From positions 1 to 64,000 of the forward strand of contig NZ_JAUSTY010000008.1 of assembly GCF_030813115.1 (NCBI RefSeq): a stretch of DNA of 64,000 nucleotides, written 5' to 3'. The stretch comes from Bacillus horti (GTDB lineage Bacteria > Bacillota > Bacilli > Caldalkalibacillales > JCM-10596). Each line of letters begins with the position of its first letter. Position 1 is the first letter of the stretch. Made by a program: the position numbers and the translations under genes. The notes beneath the pieces were generated by a model. That model worked only from the letters and a program-made list of their open reading frames with translations. It did not search any database and was not told the origin of the DNA. Of this stretch, positions 45,584-55,257 are shown piece after piece.

Positions 45584-46480
45584 CTAGATTCTAAGGAAAC
45601 GGCGTACCGATGTGATGCTTCCCCATATACCGATAAAAGCCCCTATTCCTAATAGCAGACCAGATATCTGATAGGCTAGAGGATAGATCGGTAACAGAGC
45701 GAAAAAGTGGATTTCAAGTGTCTGTCCAACAGCTTCTAGAAGTTGTTGATAGCCGACCAGCAGGATGGCTATTGGAATGATTGAACCCATTATCCCTAGG
45801 AGGAGACCCTCGATAAAGAATGGCCAGCGTATGAACATATTTGTGGCACCCACTAGCTTCATAATTTCAATCTCACGACTTCGAGCTACGATCGTAATTT
45901 TTATCGTGTTGGCAATTAGAAGCATTGCGGTAAACGCCAAACCTATGATAAAAATTAGACCTATGTTTCTGACTGTATTAGTGACAGCAAACAGCCTTTC
46001 TACTGTCCCCGCCCCATAATTCACTCGATACACGTGGTCAAATTGTTCAATTTGCTGAGCTAGCTGCTCTGTTCCATGTGGATCAATAGCTTGTACAACA
46101 AATACGTCAGGTAACGGATTATTATCATCCTTAAACTCTTCAAAATGCTGACCCTGTTCACCCATACTACTTATAAAATTCTCTATTCCTTCATCCTTCG
46201 GAACGTAGGTTATCGCTCGGACACCTGACAGTGCTTCAAGCCCTTGCTCCACGGCTGCTATTTCTTCTTCACCAGATTCTAGGTCTAAAAAGACCCTAAT
46301 TTCCACCTGATCCTCAATTTCCTGAGCGAAGGAATTCACATTCATCGCGAGCAACAGGAAAATTCCAAGAATAAGCAATGTTATCGTCACGGACAAAGCT
46401 GAGGCTACGGTCATCCAACCGTTTCGTCCGAGGTTTTTGACACCCTCGCGGACATGCCTCCCTAACGTTCTAATCTTCAT
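45584..46480 (-). CDS. ftsX: Cell division ABC transporter permease FtsX
   Basis: A 298-residue membrane protein with an N-terminal cytoplasmic stretch, a first membrane helix (ALSVTITLLILGIFLLLA), an extracellular loop of about 120 residues, and three more helices, the standard FtsX topology. With FtsE it transmits ATPase cycles to a periplasmic or cell-wall hydrolase activator. The ATG at 46480 is chosen for its AGAGGAGAG ribosome site. It lies inside the ftsE end, an overlap of 11 bases. The EnvC-like gene follows after a repeat-filled gap. Confidence 0.95.
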   Translation of the reverse strand: MKIRTLGRHVREGVKNLGRNGWMTVASALSVTITLLILGIFLLLAMNVNSFAQEIEDQVEIRVFLDLESGEEEIAAVEQGLEALSGVRAITYVPKDEGIENFISSMGEQGQHFEEFKDDNNPLPDVFVVQAIDPHGTEQLAQQIEQFDHVYRVNYGAGTVERLFAVTNTVRNIGLIFIIGLAFTAMLLIANTIKITIVARSREIEIMKLVGATNMFIRWPFFIEGLLLGIMGSIIPIAILLVGYQQLLEAVGQTLEIHFFALLPIYPLAYQISGLLLGIGAFIGIWGSITSVRRFLRI

Positions 46481-47156
46481 AGCCGTACTCTCCTCTGTGC
46501 TGATCACGTGCAATTTTGCCATTTTCCACAGCTATGACGCGCTTTCTCATTGTGTTCACAATTTCTCTATTATGGGTCGCCATTACAATTGTTGTACCAG
46601 AATAATTAATATCATCGAACAGCTTCATAATCTCCCAAGATGTTTCTGGATCCAGGTTTCCTGTTGGCTCATCAGCAATGAGAATACCAGGGCTGTTGAC
46701 TAATGCCCGAGCAATTGCTACTCGCTGCTGCTCCCCACCAGATAATTCATTTGGAAAGAATCTTGCTTTGTGTTTTAATTTAACTAAATCAAGAACTTCC
46801 ATAACACGCTTTTTAATTTCGCGTTTGGATTTCTCAATGACTTCCATGGCAAAGGCTACATTTTCATAAACCGTAAGACGTGGCAGCAGCTTAAAGTCTT
46901 GGAAAACAACTCCCAACGAGCGTCTGAGCTTGGGTGTGTATCTATTTTTTAATTCACTTACGTTTGTCCCGTTTACAAATATCGTTCCTTTGGTCGGCTT
47001 CTCTTCACGGTACATAAGCTTAATAAAAGTAGATTTTCCAGCACCACTAGGACCTACTACATAAACAAACTCGCCTTTGGAGATTTGGATATCTATTCCC
47101 GTTAAGGCATTCACACCGTTTGGATAGGTCTTCCAAACATCCTGCATTTCTATCAT
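46470..47156 (-). CDS. ftsE: Cell division ATP-binding protein FtsE
   Basis: A 228-residue ABC ATPase with Walker [17 protein letters not shown]-loop region [10 protein letters not shown], signature [16 protein letters not shown], and Walker [16 protein letters not shown]. It partners FtsX to regulate cell-wall hydrolysis during elongation or division. The start ATG has GGAAGTGATT upstream, and ftsX overlaps its 3' end. Length and motifs are normal. Confidence 0.97.
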   Translation of the reverse strand: MIEMQDVWKTYPNGVNALTGIDIQISKGEFVYVVGPSGAGKSTFIKLMYREEKPTKGTIFVNGTNVSELKNRYTPKLRRSLGVVFQDFKLLPRLTVYENVAFAMEVIEKSKREIKKRVMEVLDLVKLKHKARFFPNELSGGEQQRVAIARALVNSPGILIADEPTGNLDPETSWEIMKLFDDINYSGTTIVMATHNREIVNTMRKRVIAVENGKIARDQHRGEYGYED

Positions 47157-47191
47157 TATTAATCACTTCCAATTTTATCTAAAGTTGAGGT

Positions 47192-47255
47192 GTGCTTAGC
47201 ACCCTAAGCACTTCATGTCGAAATGCACAATAGGAATTCCTACAACACTTCGACA
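47192..47255. promoter_or_regulatory. Nested dyads between ftsE and ypdA
   Basis: A perfect hairpin GTGCTTAG/CTAAGCAC (47192-47199, 47204-47211) lies beside a dyad TGTCGAA/TTCGACA (47216-47222, 47249-47255) centred on AGGAATTCCT. A minus-strand TATAAT follows near 47330. They lie in the ftsE leader; regulator unknown. Confidence 0.35.
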
Positions 47256-47419
47256 CCTAAGACAAGAAACCCTTTTTTATTTGACACATTTTGCTTCAAA
47301 TAAAGCGGTTTTTTATCGACAAAGTCTATTATACTTGAAAAAATGCGCTGAAAGTTTGACAATTATTACATTCCTGTAATTTTCTAATGACCGAATGATG
47401 TTGATAGGAGGAAGAAATC

Positions 47420-48610
47420 ATGACTGAGAAGCATCAAAAAAGAGAAAATGATGCGCCAAGTGTTAATTCAAACCATACTGTCATACATGAAAATATTCTT
47501 ATTATTGGAGCTGGGCCATGTGGTTTAGCGGCAGCCATCGCTTTACAAGAACAGGGCTTTGAGCCGTTAGTGATTGATAAAGGGAATGTGGTACACACAT
47601 TAAGTCGCTATCCTACTCACCAAACATTCTTTAGTTCGGCAGAAAAACTCGAAATAGGGGGGCTCCCTTTTACCATTGAACAGCGTAAGCCAAACCGAAG
47701 CCAAGCTCTGGCGTATTATAGAGAGGTGGCTAAGCGTAAAAAAATTAGAATTCAGCCCTATGTAGAGGTGCTTTCTATTGTTCCTACAGCTACTACAGAG
47801 AGTGGTTCTATGCCAAAAATTAACGATGTGACAGATTTGGGAACATCTAAGGAATCTGAAGAACAGAAAATAGAGCAGGGAAAAATGGGAGAGAAAGAAA
47901 AGATAGGACAACAGATAGCTACATCGTCTTCTGCCAAACCTCTTTTCCAGGTACACGGACATTCGCAGGATAAGCAGGACGTGTATTATACCGCTAACTA
48001 TGTTATTTTAGCGACGGGCTACTATGACAATCCAAACCTGATGTGTATCCCAGGTGAGGAATTAAATAAGGTGTTCCATTACTTTCATGAAGCCCATCCG
48101 TTTTATGATCAGCATGTCACTGTGATTGGTGGGAAAAATTCGGCCGTAGATGCCGCTTTAGAGCTAGAGAAGGTTGGAGCACACGTAACTGTGCTGTATC
48201 GCGGTGAAACATATTCATCAAGTGTGAAGCCATGGATATTACCTGAATTTGATGCTCTTGTGCGTCATGGAAAAGTAGCTATGGAGTTCGGCGCAGAAGT
48301 TATAGAGATCAAAGAAAAGGAACTGAGCTATAAGATAAATGGAGAAGTAAAAACCATTGCCAACGATTTTGTTTTCGCTATGACCGGATATCATCCTGAT
48401 CACGCGTTCCTTCATAAGCTTGGTGTTGGCACCGATAGCGAAACAGGTCGTCCTCATTTTGCGGAAGAAACGATGGAAACGAATGTACCTAATGTGTTTA
48501 TTGCTGGCGTGATTGCAGCTGGAAACAATGCGAATGAAATTTTTATTGAAAATGGACGCTTTCATGGAGAGCTAATTGCTAAGGAAATTGCTAACAGAGA
48601 GGGTATGTGA
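47420..48610 (+). CDS. ypdA: YpdA-family bacillithiol disulfide reductase
   Basis: An FAD/NADPH-dependent oxidoreductase that reduces oxidised bacillithiol. FAD Rossmann motif IIGAGPCGLAAA lies at about 28-39, the HTLSRYPTHQTFFS block follows, the NADPH motif is VIGGKNSAVDAALEL, and the C-terminal FAD contact is NVFIAGVIAAG. At 396 residues it is longer than the usual 325. There is a 23-residue N-terminal tail and a charged, low-complexity insertion at about 122-173 (Glu, Lys, Gln, Ser) within the otherwise conserved fold. AGGAGG precedes the ATG. Divergent from ftsE. Its presence implies bacillithiol metabolism. Confidence 0.92.
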   Translation: MTEKHQKRENDAPSVNSNHTVIHENILIIGAGPCGLAAAIALQEQGFEPLVIDKGNVVHTLSRYPTHQTFFSSAEKLEIGGLPFTIEQRKPNRSQALAYYREVAKRKKIRIQPYVEVLSIVPTATTESGSMPKINDVTDLGTSKESEEQKIEQGKMGEKEKIGQQIATSSSAKPLFQVHGHSQDKQDVYYTANYVILATGYYDNPNLMCIPGEELNKVFHYFHEAHPFYDQHVTVIGGKNSAVDAALELEKVGAHVTVLYRGETYSSSVKPWILPEFDALVRHGKVAMEFGAEVIEIKEKELSYKINGEVKTIANDFVFAMTGYHPDHAFLHKLGVGTDSETGRPHFAEETMETNVPNVFIAGVIAAGNNANEIFIENGRFHGELIAKEIANREGM

Positions 48611-48716
48611 AGGGTTAAGTAGCTTTTCAATAGTGAGTTCGTTAAGCCAACCAACCGAAAAAAACAAGCCAGGGCATGATCAACCATTAATTATTCTCCT
48701 AGCTATTTACACAATT

Positions 48717-48824
48717 AAAGGGACATTCCTTGCATGAATCATGTACTTCTTGAAGCAGGCTGATTTGACATTAAGCCGGCAATCGAATCAGGAGGCACAC
48801 TCATGTTAATGCTGTCCCTTTTTT
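48717..48824 (+). ncRNA. Candidate structured RNA or MITE-like hairpin after ypdA
   Basis: Terminal arms AAAGGGACA (from about 48717) and TGTCCCTTT (48813-48821) enclose about 87 bases that could extend the stem (GCAT, CATG near the left; CATG, ATGC near the right). A T run follows on the plus strand. It may be a terminator-ended small RNA, a long 3' hairpin of ypdA or a MITE remnant. The rest of 48611-48994 shows no gene. Confidence 0.35.
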
Positions 48825-48994
48825 TAATCAGTTGGTGTATTCTATTAAGTTATACATTTCTCTAGAAGGAGATTGTTATATGAGGTAATTTAAAAACGAA
48901 GCTTAAAAGCTTGGTATTGATTGAACGAGATGCTCTCATTACAAAGTAAAAGCATTATTCATTGTAGCAATTAATTGTATGCAAATTATGCTTT

Positions 48995-49228
48995 TTATGC
49001 ACTACTTGTTGCAATCTCTTTAAGTACATGCTGCTCTTCTTCAAGCTTACTTAGCTTCGCAACTTGATAATCCAGTCTTCGATCTACGTGATCAAATCTT
49101 TCATTCATTTCTTGCCGTAGCTCAGCAATTTCTTGACGAAACTCTTGGCGTAGTTCCTGACCCATCGTAATCATTCCTTGCTGTAATTCCGTAATCGCCT
49201 GCATGATCATTTTGGTCTCTTCACTCAT
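48995..49228 (-). CDS. Small coiled-coil protein of unknown function
   Basis: A 77-residue, highly charged protein rich in Glu, Gln and Met. Heptad-like spacing runs through ITELQQGMITMGQELRQEF and later MNERFDHVDRRLDYQVAKL. Short proteins of this kind are common in Bacillales and are probably all-helical oligomers. No catalytic residues or signal peptide are present. GAGAGGGGAAG precedes the ATG, supporting translation. Function unknown. Confidence 0.75.
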   Translation of the reverse strand: MSEETKMIMQAITELQQGMITMGQELRQEFRQEIAELRQEMNERFDHVDRRLDYQVAKLSKLEEEQHVLKEIATSSA

Positions 49229-49357
49229 CTTCTTCCCCTCTCCCTTTCATTATCATTAGGCCAAATCTAGGGTTATTATACCAGGAGTTGGAGGAAAAAT
49301 GGTTAAAATAGATGAATTAGTTTTTATTAAATTTTTTCAAGCCATCCTTTGATTATT

Positions 49358-50548
49358 TTAGAAAGATGATTTTTTCAAAGGAAACGCTAGCTTACCCATG
49401 GACACTTGTCTACGTGCTCCTGTAGCTGATGGTAAAGTGTTTGGTAGTCCGTGAAGAAATTGATAACCTAGAACAGCAAATGCCACAGCTTCCTTAGCAT
49501 CACTAGAAAAACCGAGATCTTCCATTATCTGAACCTGTATCTTCGTTGTTTTCTCCAACTCTCGTAATATAAATCCATTATGCGCTCCGCCTCCGCTAAC
49601 GATGATCTCATCGATTTGGCATACTGGCTCTACAAATCTATAAAGCTGATCAGCAATAGAGTGGGCGGTGTAGGCGGAGATTGTAGCTATAATATCAGGA
49701 TCAGAGAGCCCCTGCGTTCTTCCCTCTTCATATAAGCTTTGTGCCTTCTGTGTAGTGTAATATTCTCGACCTGTAGATTTCGGTATATCTTGATCTAAAT
49801 ATGAATCCTCCCGCATCATTTTAGTCAACCAATCCTGCGAAACTCTTCCTCCACTAGCAAGGCTCCCTCCTTCATCGTACCTTTTTTCCCCTTCTGTCAC
49901 GATTCGTACAATGGCATCCAGCAGTACGTTCCCTGGTCCAGTATCAAAGGCAATAATCTCGTCAGGCTGTGCCTTTTTAGGAAGAACGCTGATGTTACTG
50001 ATACCCCCAATATTCAGTAGCACTCGATTTTTCTCTTCAGATGCAAATAGCAGATAGTCGACGAAGGGAACCAAGGGGGCACCCTGTCCCCCTACCGCCA
50101 TATCACTTGGACGAAAGTCTCCAACGGTAAGCACACCCGTTTCCTCTGCAATCACAGCTAGCTCACCAATTTGAAGAGTGGCTTGCTCATCAGGACTATG
50201 ATAGATTGTTTGACCGTGTGAGCCAACAAAATCAATTTGGCTTATGTCCATACCTGCGTTTGTTACAACCTTAGTGGCTGCTTTGGCAAACTTATGACCA
50301 AGCTTTACATTCCATGCACATATCTTATCTACCGTTGATGTACTAGGCTGACAAAGCTGTAAAATATCTTGTTTTTCTTGCTGAGTGTAAGGGATCGTTT
50401 CAAAGGCTATTAACTGTATATCCATCTCTGAATTAGAATGAGAGATTTCTAATACTGCAACATCAATTCCGTCTAGTGATGTTCCTGACATTAGCCCTAT
50501 GGCTAGCTTTTTTTCTTTTGAAAGGATTTGATTAATTGTTTGTAACAT
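49358..50548 (-). CDS. anmK: Anhydro-N-acetylmuramic acid kinase (AnmK)
   Basis: A 396-residue kinase that opens and phosphorylates 1,6-anhydroMurNAc, giving MurNAc-6P for MurQ. Family stretches are AIGLMSGTSLDGIDVAVLE, DFVGSHGQTIYHSP, VGDFRPSDMAVGGQGAPLVP, LNIGGISNISVL, DTGPGNVLLDA and VSGGGAHNGF. The ATG at 50548 is chosen because AGAGGTG is six bases upstream; the frame's GTG at 50557 lies inside that site. Being 9 kb from murQ it is not in the same operon. Its presence implies that anhydro-muropeptides from lytic transglycosylases are recycled. Confidence 0.96.
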   Translation of the reverse strand: MLQTINQILSKEKKLAIGLMSGTSLDGIDVAVLEISHSNSEMDIQLIAFETIPYTQQEKQDILQLCQPSTSTVDKICAWNVKLGHKFAKAATKVVTNAGMDISQIDFVGSHGQTIYHSPDEQATLQIGELAVIAEETGVLTVGDFRPSDMAVGGQGAPLVPFVDYLLFASEEKNRVLLNIGGISNISVLPKKAQPDEIIAFDTGPGNVLLDAIVRIVTEGEKRYDEGGSLASGGRVSQDWLTKMMREDSYLDQDIPKSTGREYYTTQKAQSLYEEGRTQGLSDPDIIATISAYTAHSIADQLYRFVEPVCQIDEIIVSGGGAHNGFILRELEKTTKIQVQIMEDLGFSSDAKEAVAFAVLGYQFLHGLPNTLPSATGARRQVSMGKLAFPLKKSSF

Positions 50549-51166
50549 ATAAGACACCTCTTTTTTAGCTAGAACTACAGTCTTCTAATTAAAAATACCC
50601 ATAAGGTACGAGAATAAAGAAAGATCTTCCCTTCTTCATAATGTTATTTTATTTATCTTAATTATATAAATATTTAAAAAATATTTTAAAAGCTTTTTTT
50701 GTTCTTATATCAACAATCCCTGACATGAATTTTGAATACCCCTCTATCCACTCAAATTAAAGCTTGTCCCCTCTAGAAGATAAAGCTATAATTTTAGAGT
50801 ATATACGCTTTTTATCATCCCTTAATTTAGAGTCAATTCAACAAATTCCACCTAACAATCCATTACATTCCACTACAACATTTCGACAATCTCATGATTT
50901 GGAATAATTTTCTATATATTGCTAAAGCTAAATGTATTAGAAAGAATGTATCCTTATTCTATTTAGAAACATTTTGATGGGATTTAACGTTTTAATTAAT
51001 GATGCAAGTATTGTGTGAAATTTTTGTTCTGAGTCAACTTTTTTGAGCTAATCAGGGTAGATAAGATATATAACGGATATAAGTTACTTAGGGATAGATA
51101 TCCTTAAATTTAAGTAAACATATTAAGATTAACAAAATTAGAGAGAGAGTTAGGAGCAGTGAAATC
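50549..51166. other. AT-rich intergenic region between anmK and asnB
   Basis: About 620 bases with no supported gene, T-box or known riboswitch; I looked for the conserved TGGNACC T-box stretch and did not see it. A possible asnB promoter (TTGAGC, then GATATA) lies around 51040-51070, but the match is weak. Confidence 0.5.
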
Positions 51167-53053
51167 ATGTGTGGCATTAACGGTATACTTCATTTAAACG
51201 CAAACAGCTCAGATTCATCGTCAATGGACATGGAACGCCTTTTACAGGGAATGTGTAACCAAATGATACATAGAGGTCCTGATGACGACGGTATTCATGT
51301 TGATGCTAGAGGCGGCCTTGGATTCAGAAGACTATCGATTATTGATACCGAAGGTGCTCACCAGCCTTTAAAAAATGAGGACGGCACGATCTTTCTTGTT
51401 TGTAATGGGGAGATCTATAATTATTTAGCTTTGAGAAAAGAACTAGAGCAGAAAGGACACCAGCTCTCTACACAAGGGGATGCTGAGACAGTTCTGCATC
51501 TATATGAGGAATACGGCTTTGATTGTGTTAACCATCTGCGGGGCATGTTTGCCTTTATCATTTGGGACACTCGTACACAAACTTTATTTGGAGCTAGGGA
51601 TCACTTTGGTATTAAGCCATTTTACTATACGTACGATCACGAGAGGCTTGTTTGTTCCTCAGAGCTTAAGAGTATTATCAGTACTAAGCCGGGTAAATGG
51701 GATATTGATGTTCAAGGATTATATCACTACTTGAGCTTTCAATATGTTCCTGAGCCAAGAACGATGATAGATGGTGTGAAAAAGCTCCCACCTGGTCACC
51801 GCCTTATCGCTAGAGGTCAGGATGTTCACGTAGAGCGCTATTGGAAGCCACAGTTCCAGTCTGTTCAACAGGATAAGCAAGCGCTGGCGAAAAAAATTCG
51901 AGCTACATTCGACGAATCTGTTGAGCTTCACCTGCAAAGTGATGTGCCAGTCGGATGCTTTTTATCTAGTGGCGTAGATTCAACAGCTATTACAGCCAAA
52001 GTTTCACAGTTAAAGAAAACTCACTCGTTTTCTGTTGGATTCGAAGGAAATAACAACGAGCTACCGTTCTCAAGAGAAACAGCTCAAATTCTTAAAACGG
52101 AGCATCATGAGTGGCTAATTACAGAACAAGATTATTTTGATGCCCTGCCTTCCTGTATTCATTATCAGGATGACCCTGTGGCTGACCCGTCTGCTGTTGC
52201 CTTAAACCTAGTTTCAAAAATGGCTTCAGAGTACGTAACAGTTGTACTCTCCGGTGAAGGAGCAGATGAACTATTCGGTGGCTATCGGATTTATCAAGAG
52301 CCGGACGCTCTGAGATACCTGAGCTGGATGCCAGATAAGCTGAAGCAGGGTATGCAAAGCCTATTAGGAAATAGTCGTTCCTTCTATGGAAAGAATTATC
52401 TTATGCGAGCGACAACACCTTTGGAGCAACGCTTTATAGGAAATGCCAAGATCTTCACGGACGATATTCAGAATGTGCTTGGTCCACAGCTTCTTGCCGA
52501 TTTGCGCTTCTTACAGGACGCCTTTGAATGGAGTCAGCAATATTATCAGGAGGCAGCACACGGAGATGATGTAACTAAAATGCAAACGGTAGATATGAAT
52601 CTATGGCTTCCAGGAAATATTTTAGCTAAGGGAGATAAGATGTCCATGGCCCATTCTCTTGAGCTAAGGGTTCCTTTCTTAGATCGAGAAATGTTTGCTG
52701 TCGCCCAGTCAATCCCGACAGAATATAAGGTGAATCGCCAGACAACAAAAGCTATTTTACGCGAAGCGCTTAGTGATCTTGTCCCACAGCATATCATTAA
52801 CCGTGCTAAGCTAGGATTTCCTATTCCCATTGCAGAGTGGCTAAAGGGTAAGCGTGGAGACGAGTGTTTAGCCGTGATTAAGTCTAGCGGAATAGATGCC
52901 TACATTAATATTCCGTTTGTAGAATCTCTCATGGACAAGCACAGACGAGGAGAAGGAAACTTTGCTCGTAAAATTTGGACCATCTATATATTTGCTCAAT
53001 GGTACCAAACTTATGTTAAGCAGAATGATCAGCTTTTGGTCTCAGTAGGATAA
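51167..53053 (+). CDS. asnB: Glutamine-hydrolysing asparagine synthetase
   Basis: A 628-residue class II amidotransferase. Cys2 (MCGINGILHLN) is the glutaminase nucleophile, with family residues in IHRGPDDDG, RLSIID, NGEIYNY and GDAETVLHLYE. The synthetase half has the PP-loop FLSSGVDSTAI at about 262-272 and SGEGADELFGGY. It makes Asn from Asp, Gln and ATP in the cytoplasm. Bacillus has several paralogues, some for wall or antibiotic amidation, so the precise paralogue is uncertain. AGGAG lies about ten bases before the ATG. A strong terminator follows. Confidence 0.95.
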   Translation: MCGINGILHLNANSSDSSSMDMERLLQGMCNQMIHRGPDDDGIHVDARGGLGFRRLSIIDTEGAHQPLKNEDGTIFLVCNGEIYNYLALRKELEQKGHQLSTQGDAETVLHLYEEYGFDCVNHLRGMFAFIIWDTRTQTLFGARDHFGIKPFYYTYDHERLVCSSELKSIISTKPGKWDIDVQGLYHYLSFQYVPEPRTMIDGVKKLPPGHRLIARGQDVHVERYWKPQFQSVQQDKQALAKKIRATFDESVELHLQSDVPVGCFLSSGVDSTAITAKVSQLKKTHSFSVGFEGNNNELPFSRETAQILKTEHHEWLITEQDYFDALPSCIHYQDDPVADPSAVALNLVSKMASEYVTVVLSGEGADELFGGYRIYQEPDALRYLSWMPDKLKQGMQSLLGNSRSFYGKNYLMRATTPLEQRFIGNAKIFTDDIQNVLGPQLLADLRFLQDAFEWSQQYYQEAAHGDDVTKMQTVDMNLWLPGNILAKGDKMSMAHSLELRVPFLDREMFAVAQSIPTEYKVNRQTTKAILREALSDLVPQHIINRAKLGFPIPIAEWLKGKRGDECLAVIKSSGIDAYINIPFVESLMDKHRRGEGNFARKIWTIYIFAQWYQTYVKQNDQLLVSVG

Positions 53054-53193
53054 CGTATTATGATATCAGCTGTTCAGCTGTTTGAGTAATTAGGCAGTAA
53101 TAGAATAAAATCAAAAGAAGCACAACATATAATTAACCGAAACACATTTCATATATTAAATTGAAACACGTCACATGACGCTCATGAAATGAC

Positions 53194-53230
53194 AAGATCT
53201 GTTCCAGCTTAGCAGTTGGACAGATCTTTT
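53194..53230 (+). terminator. Terminator of asnB
   Basis: AAGATCTGTTCCA (53194-53206) pairs with TTGGACAGATCTT (53216-53228), and the right arm runs straight into a T run on the plus strand. A partial duplicate, GGATAGATCTTTTTTT, follows at about 53240-53254. The rest of 53054-53527 has no gene. Confidence 0.9.
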
Positions 53231-53527
53231 TTGTGGTTGGATAGATCTTTTTTTACGATTTTTTACACAGAGTATCAGGTTATCAATATTTCCACGGAAA
53301 TGTTACACCCAATCATTTTTTTCAGCACAATCTACTAAGAGCAAGTAGATCATGTCATATTGTATACTAACTTAGCCAATGTCTCTAGGATGGTAGATGG
53401 ATAACTTACACGAAACAACGTTTTCAGCCTATTAGATCTCATTGCAAACTGCTTTGATGACACAACCGCAATAAGACTTAATATTTGCTATAATATATAG
53501 AAGCTTTCTCACAAGGGAGGTAACAAG

Positions 53528-54133
53528 ATGAAACCAACAAAGCGTAAAACAAAGGTTAAAGAAAATTCTTTAACTTATCATGATTATGCTAACTTATCCA
53601 ATGACGGAAATAATTATGAATTGGTTGATGGAGCCCTTGAATTAATGACACCTTCTCCTACACCAAAACATCAGCTAGTAAGCTTTTACATGCAAAAGGT
53701 CTTAACAGATAGCTGTTTATCCTACTACATTGTCCTTTCTTCACCAGTTGATCTTATTTTATCAGACACCGAAGTAAGACAGCCTGATCTTGTCATGGTA
53801 CACCGCGATAGAATCAGCATGATATCAAAGAGGGGAATTGAGGGAGTCCCGGATTTAGTGGTGGAAATTCTTTCTCCGCACTCTGTCAAAAGAGACAAGC
53901 AAAGTAAGCTAAAATCATACGCCAAGCATCAAATCCCTGAGTATTGGATTGTCGATCCAGCAAACGAGGCTTTAGAGCAATATATGTTGACTAATAACGA
54001 GAAAAGCAAGGCAGAAAGACATTACGAGCTCATAAATGTTTACGATAGAACAGAAACTGTTCAGTCAGAACGCTTATCATGTGTTTCCTTTACCGTTGCC
54101 CAAATTGTTGAACCAGCTTCTGAATTGCCTTAA
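53528..54133 (+). CDS. Uma2-family (DUF820) putative restriction-like nuclease
   Basis: A 201-residue PD-(D/E)XK-fold protein. The core is GNNYELVDGALELM, then RQPDLVMVHRDR with the Asp, LVVEILSPHSVKRDK with the Glu and Lys, and YAKHQIPEYWIVDPANE. Uma2 proteins are abundant in cyanobacteria and scattered in Bacillales, and their biological role is not settled. AGGGAGGT precedes the ATG. It stands alone, without methylase or toxin-antitoxin partner. Confidence 0.88.
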   Translation: MKPTKRKTKVKENSLTYHDYANLSNDGNNYELVDGALELMTPSPTPKHQLVSFYMQKVLTDSCLSYYIVLSSPVDLILSDTEVRQPDLVMVHRDRISMISKRGIEGVPDLVVEILSPHSVKRDKQSKLKSYAKHQIPEYWIVDPANEALEQYMLTNNEKSKAERHYELINVYDRTETVQSERLSCVSFTVAQIVEPASELP

Positions 54134-54277
54134 TGAATAAAGGTTTGGACTTACTTCTACACTTAGAGTCAAAGATCTTTTTTGACAAAATAAAAAGCAC
54201 TACATTATAATCATGCAATGCCTAAAAGTAATGTTTAATAACAGGTTTTTTAACAAAGGTAGATGTAAAATTACTCA

Positions 54278-54372
54278 ACTTTTTATACTACTTACTTTTT
54301 ACTACTTACTTTTTATACTACTTACTTTTTAGTTCTTAATTTTTATTCTTCTTTATACTTCTTACTTTTTAC
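54278..54372. repeat. Low-complexity CTTACTTTTTA tandem repeat
   Basis: Imperfect repeats of ACTACTTACTTTTTAT and shorter versions (CTTACTTTTT at least four times) fill the gap up to the stop of the YvjA-like gene. Confidence 0.8.
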
Positions 54373-54375
54373 AAC

Positions 54376-55257
54376 CTAAGCTTCTTTTTTAAAGCCTTCT
54401 CCTAATACCTCGTTTGCGTTATGCACAATTACAAACGCGTTGGGGTCGTGAAGTTTTACTAGATGCTTCAGTTTAGAAATCTCCATCTGATGAACGACAC
54501 ACATTAACACAGGACGCTCGTCCTCCGTATAACCACCTGTAGCCTTAAGCTTTGTCATTCCACGGTCTAGGTCATTTAGTAGGGCTTGGCTGATTTTTTC
54601 TGCTTCATTGGAAATGATATAGGCCACCTTGGCATAGCCTAATCCAACCTGAACTAAATCAATCGTTTTGCTCGTCACATACAAGCTAATTAAGGCATAA
54701 AGAGCAAATTCAATATTGAAAGCAAATGCCGAAGCTGTAACAACCAGTCCATCCAAAATTAAGACAGCCACACCTAAGGAAAGCCCCGTATACTTGTGGA
54801 TAATCTGTGCGGCTAAATCCGTCCCCCCTGTGGACGCTTTACCTCTAAAGACAAGCCCTAACCCTAAGCCGATTCCGATTCCTCCAAATAAGGCAGCTAA
54901 TAAAGGCTCAGTTGTAATGGGCTCCATATTTCTACTTAGATAAACGACAAAAGGTAATAAAATGGTACCTACGAGTGTCTTAACACCAAACTGTTTCCCC
55001 AGGAAAATAACACCCGCAATAAACAACGGTATATTTAATACCCATTGAGTAATCGCTGGCTCAATACCGAAGAGATGACCTGTAATCGTACTAATTCCGC
55101 TTACCCCACCTGAAGCAATTTCATTTGGGAATAGAAACAAACGGAAAGCTAGTCCTACAATAATAGAGCCTAAAATAATATAAGAATAATCGATCGTGAG
55201 CTGCACCGCTTTACTTCTTGGAGCAGCATTTCGTTGTCTATGCTTATTGTTAACCAT
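54376..55257 (-). CDS. YitT-family membrane protein (YvjA-like)
   Basis: A 293-residue protein with about five to six hydrophobic segments (DUF161-type, IILGSIIVGLAFRLFLFPNE, GGVSGISTI) and a C-terminal cytoplasmic DUF2179 domain (about 215-290, RGMTKLKATGGYTEDERPVL). B. subtilis has several paralogues, and YvjA lies between prfB and ftsE, as here, so this is probably its orthologue by synteny. The transport substrate is unknown. GAAGGAGA precedes the ATG. Confidence 0.9.
   Translation of the reverse strand: MVNNKHRQRNAAPRSKAVQLTIDYSYIILGSIIVGLAFRLFLFPNEIASGGVSGISTITGHLFGIEPAITQWVLNIPLFIAGVIFLGKQFGVKTLVGTILLPFVVYLSRNMEPITTEPLLAALFGGIGIGLGLGLVFRGKASTGGTDLAAQIIHKYTGLSLGVAVLILDGLVVTASAFAFNIEFALYALISLYVTSKTIDLVQVGLGYAKVAYIISNEAEKISQALLNDLDRGMTKLKATGGYTEDERPVLMCVVHQMEISKLKHLVKLHDPNAFVIVHNANEVLGEGFKKEA

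Noticed and set aside
48995-49228. Toxin-antitoxin partner for the Uma2 gene
   Set aside because: The small coiled-coil gene is over 4 kb away on the opposite strand, with anmK and asnB between them.
50549-51166. T-box leader for asnB
   Set aside because: Neither the conserved T-box nor a terminator directly before asnB was found in the 620-base gap.
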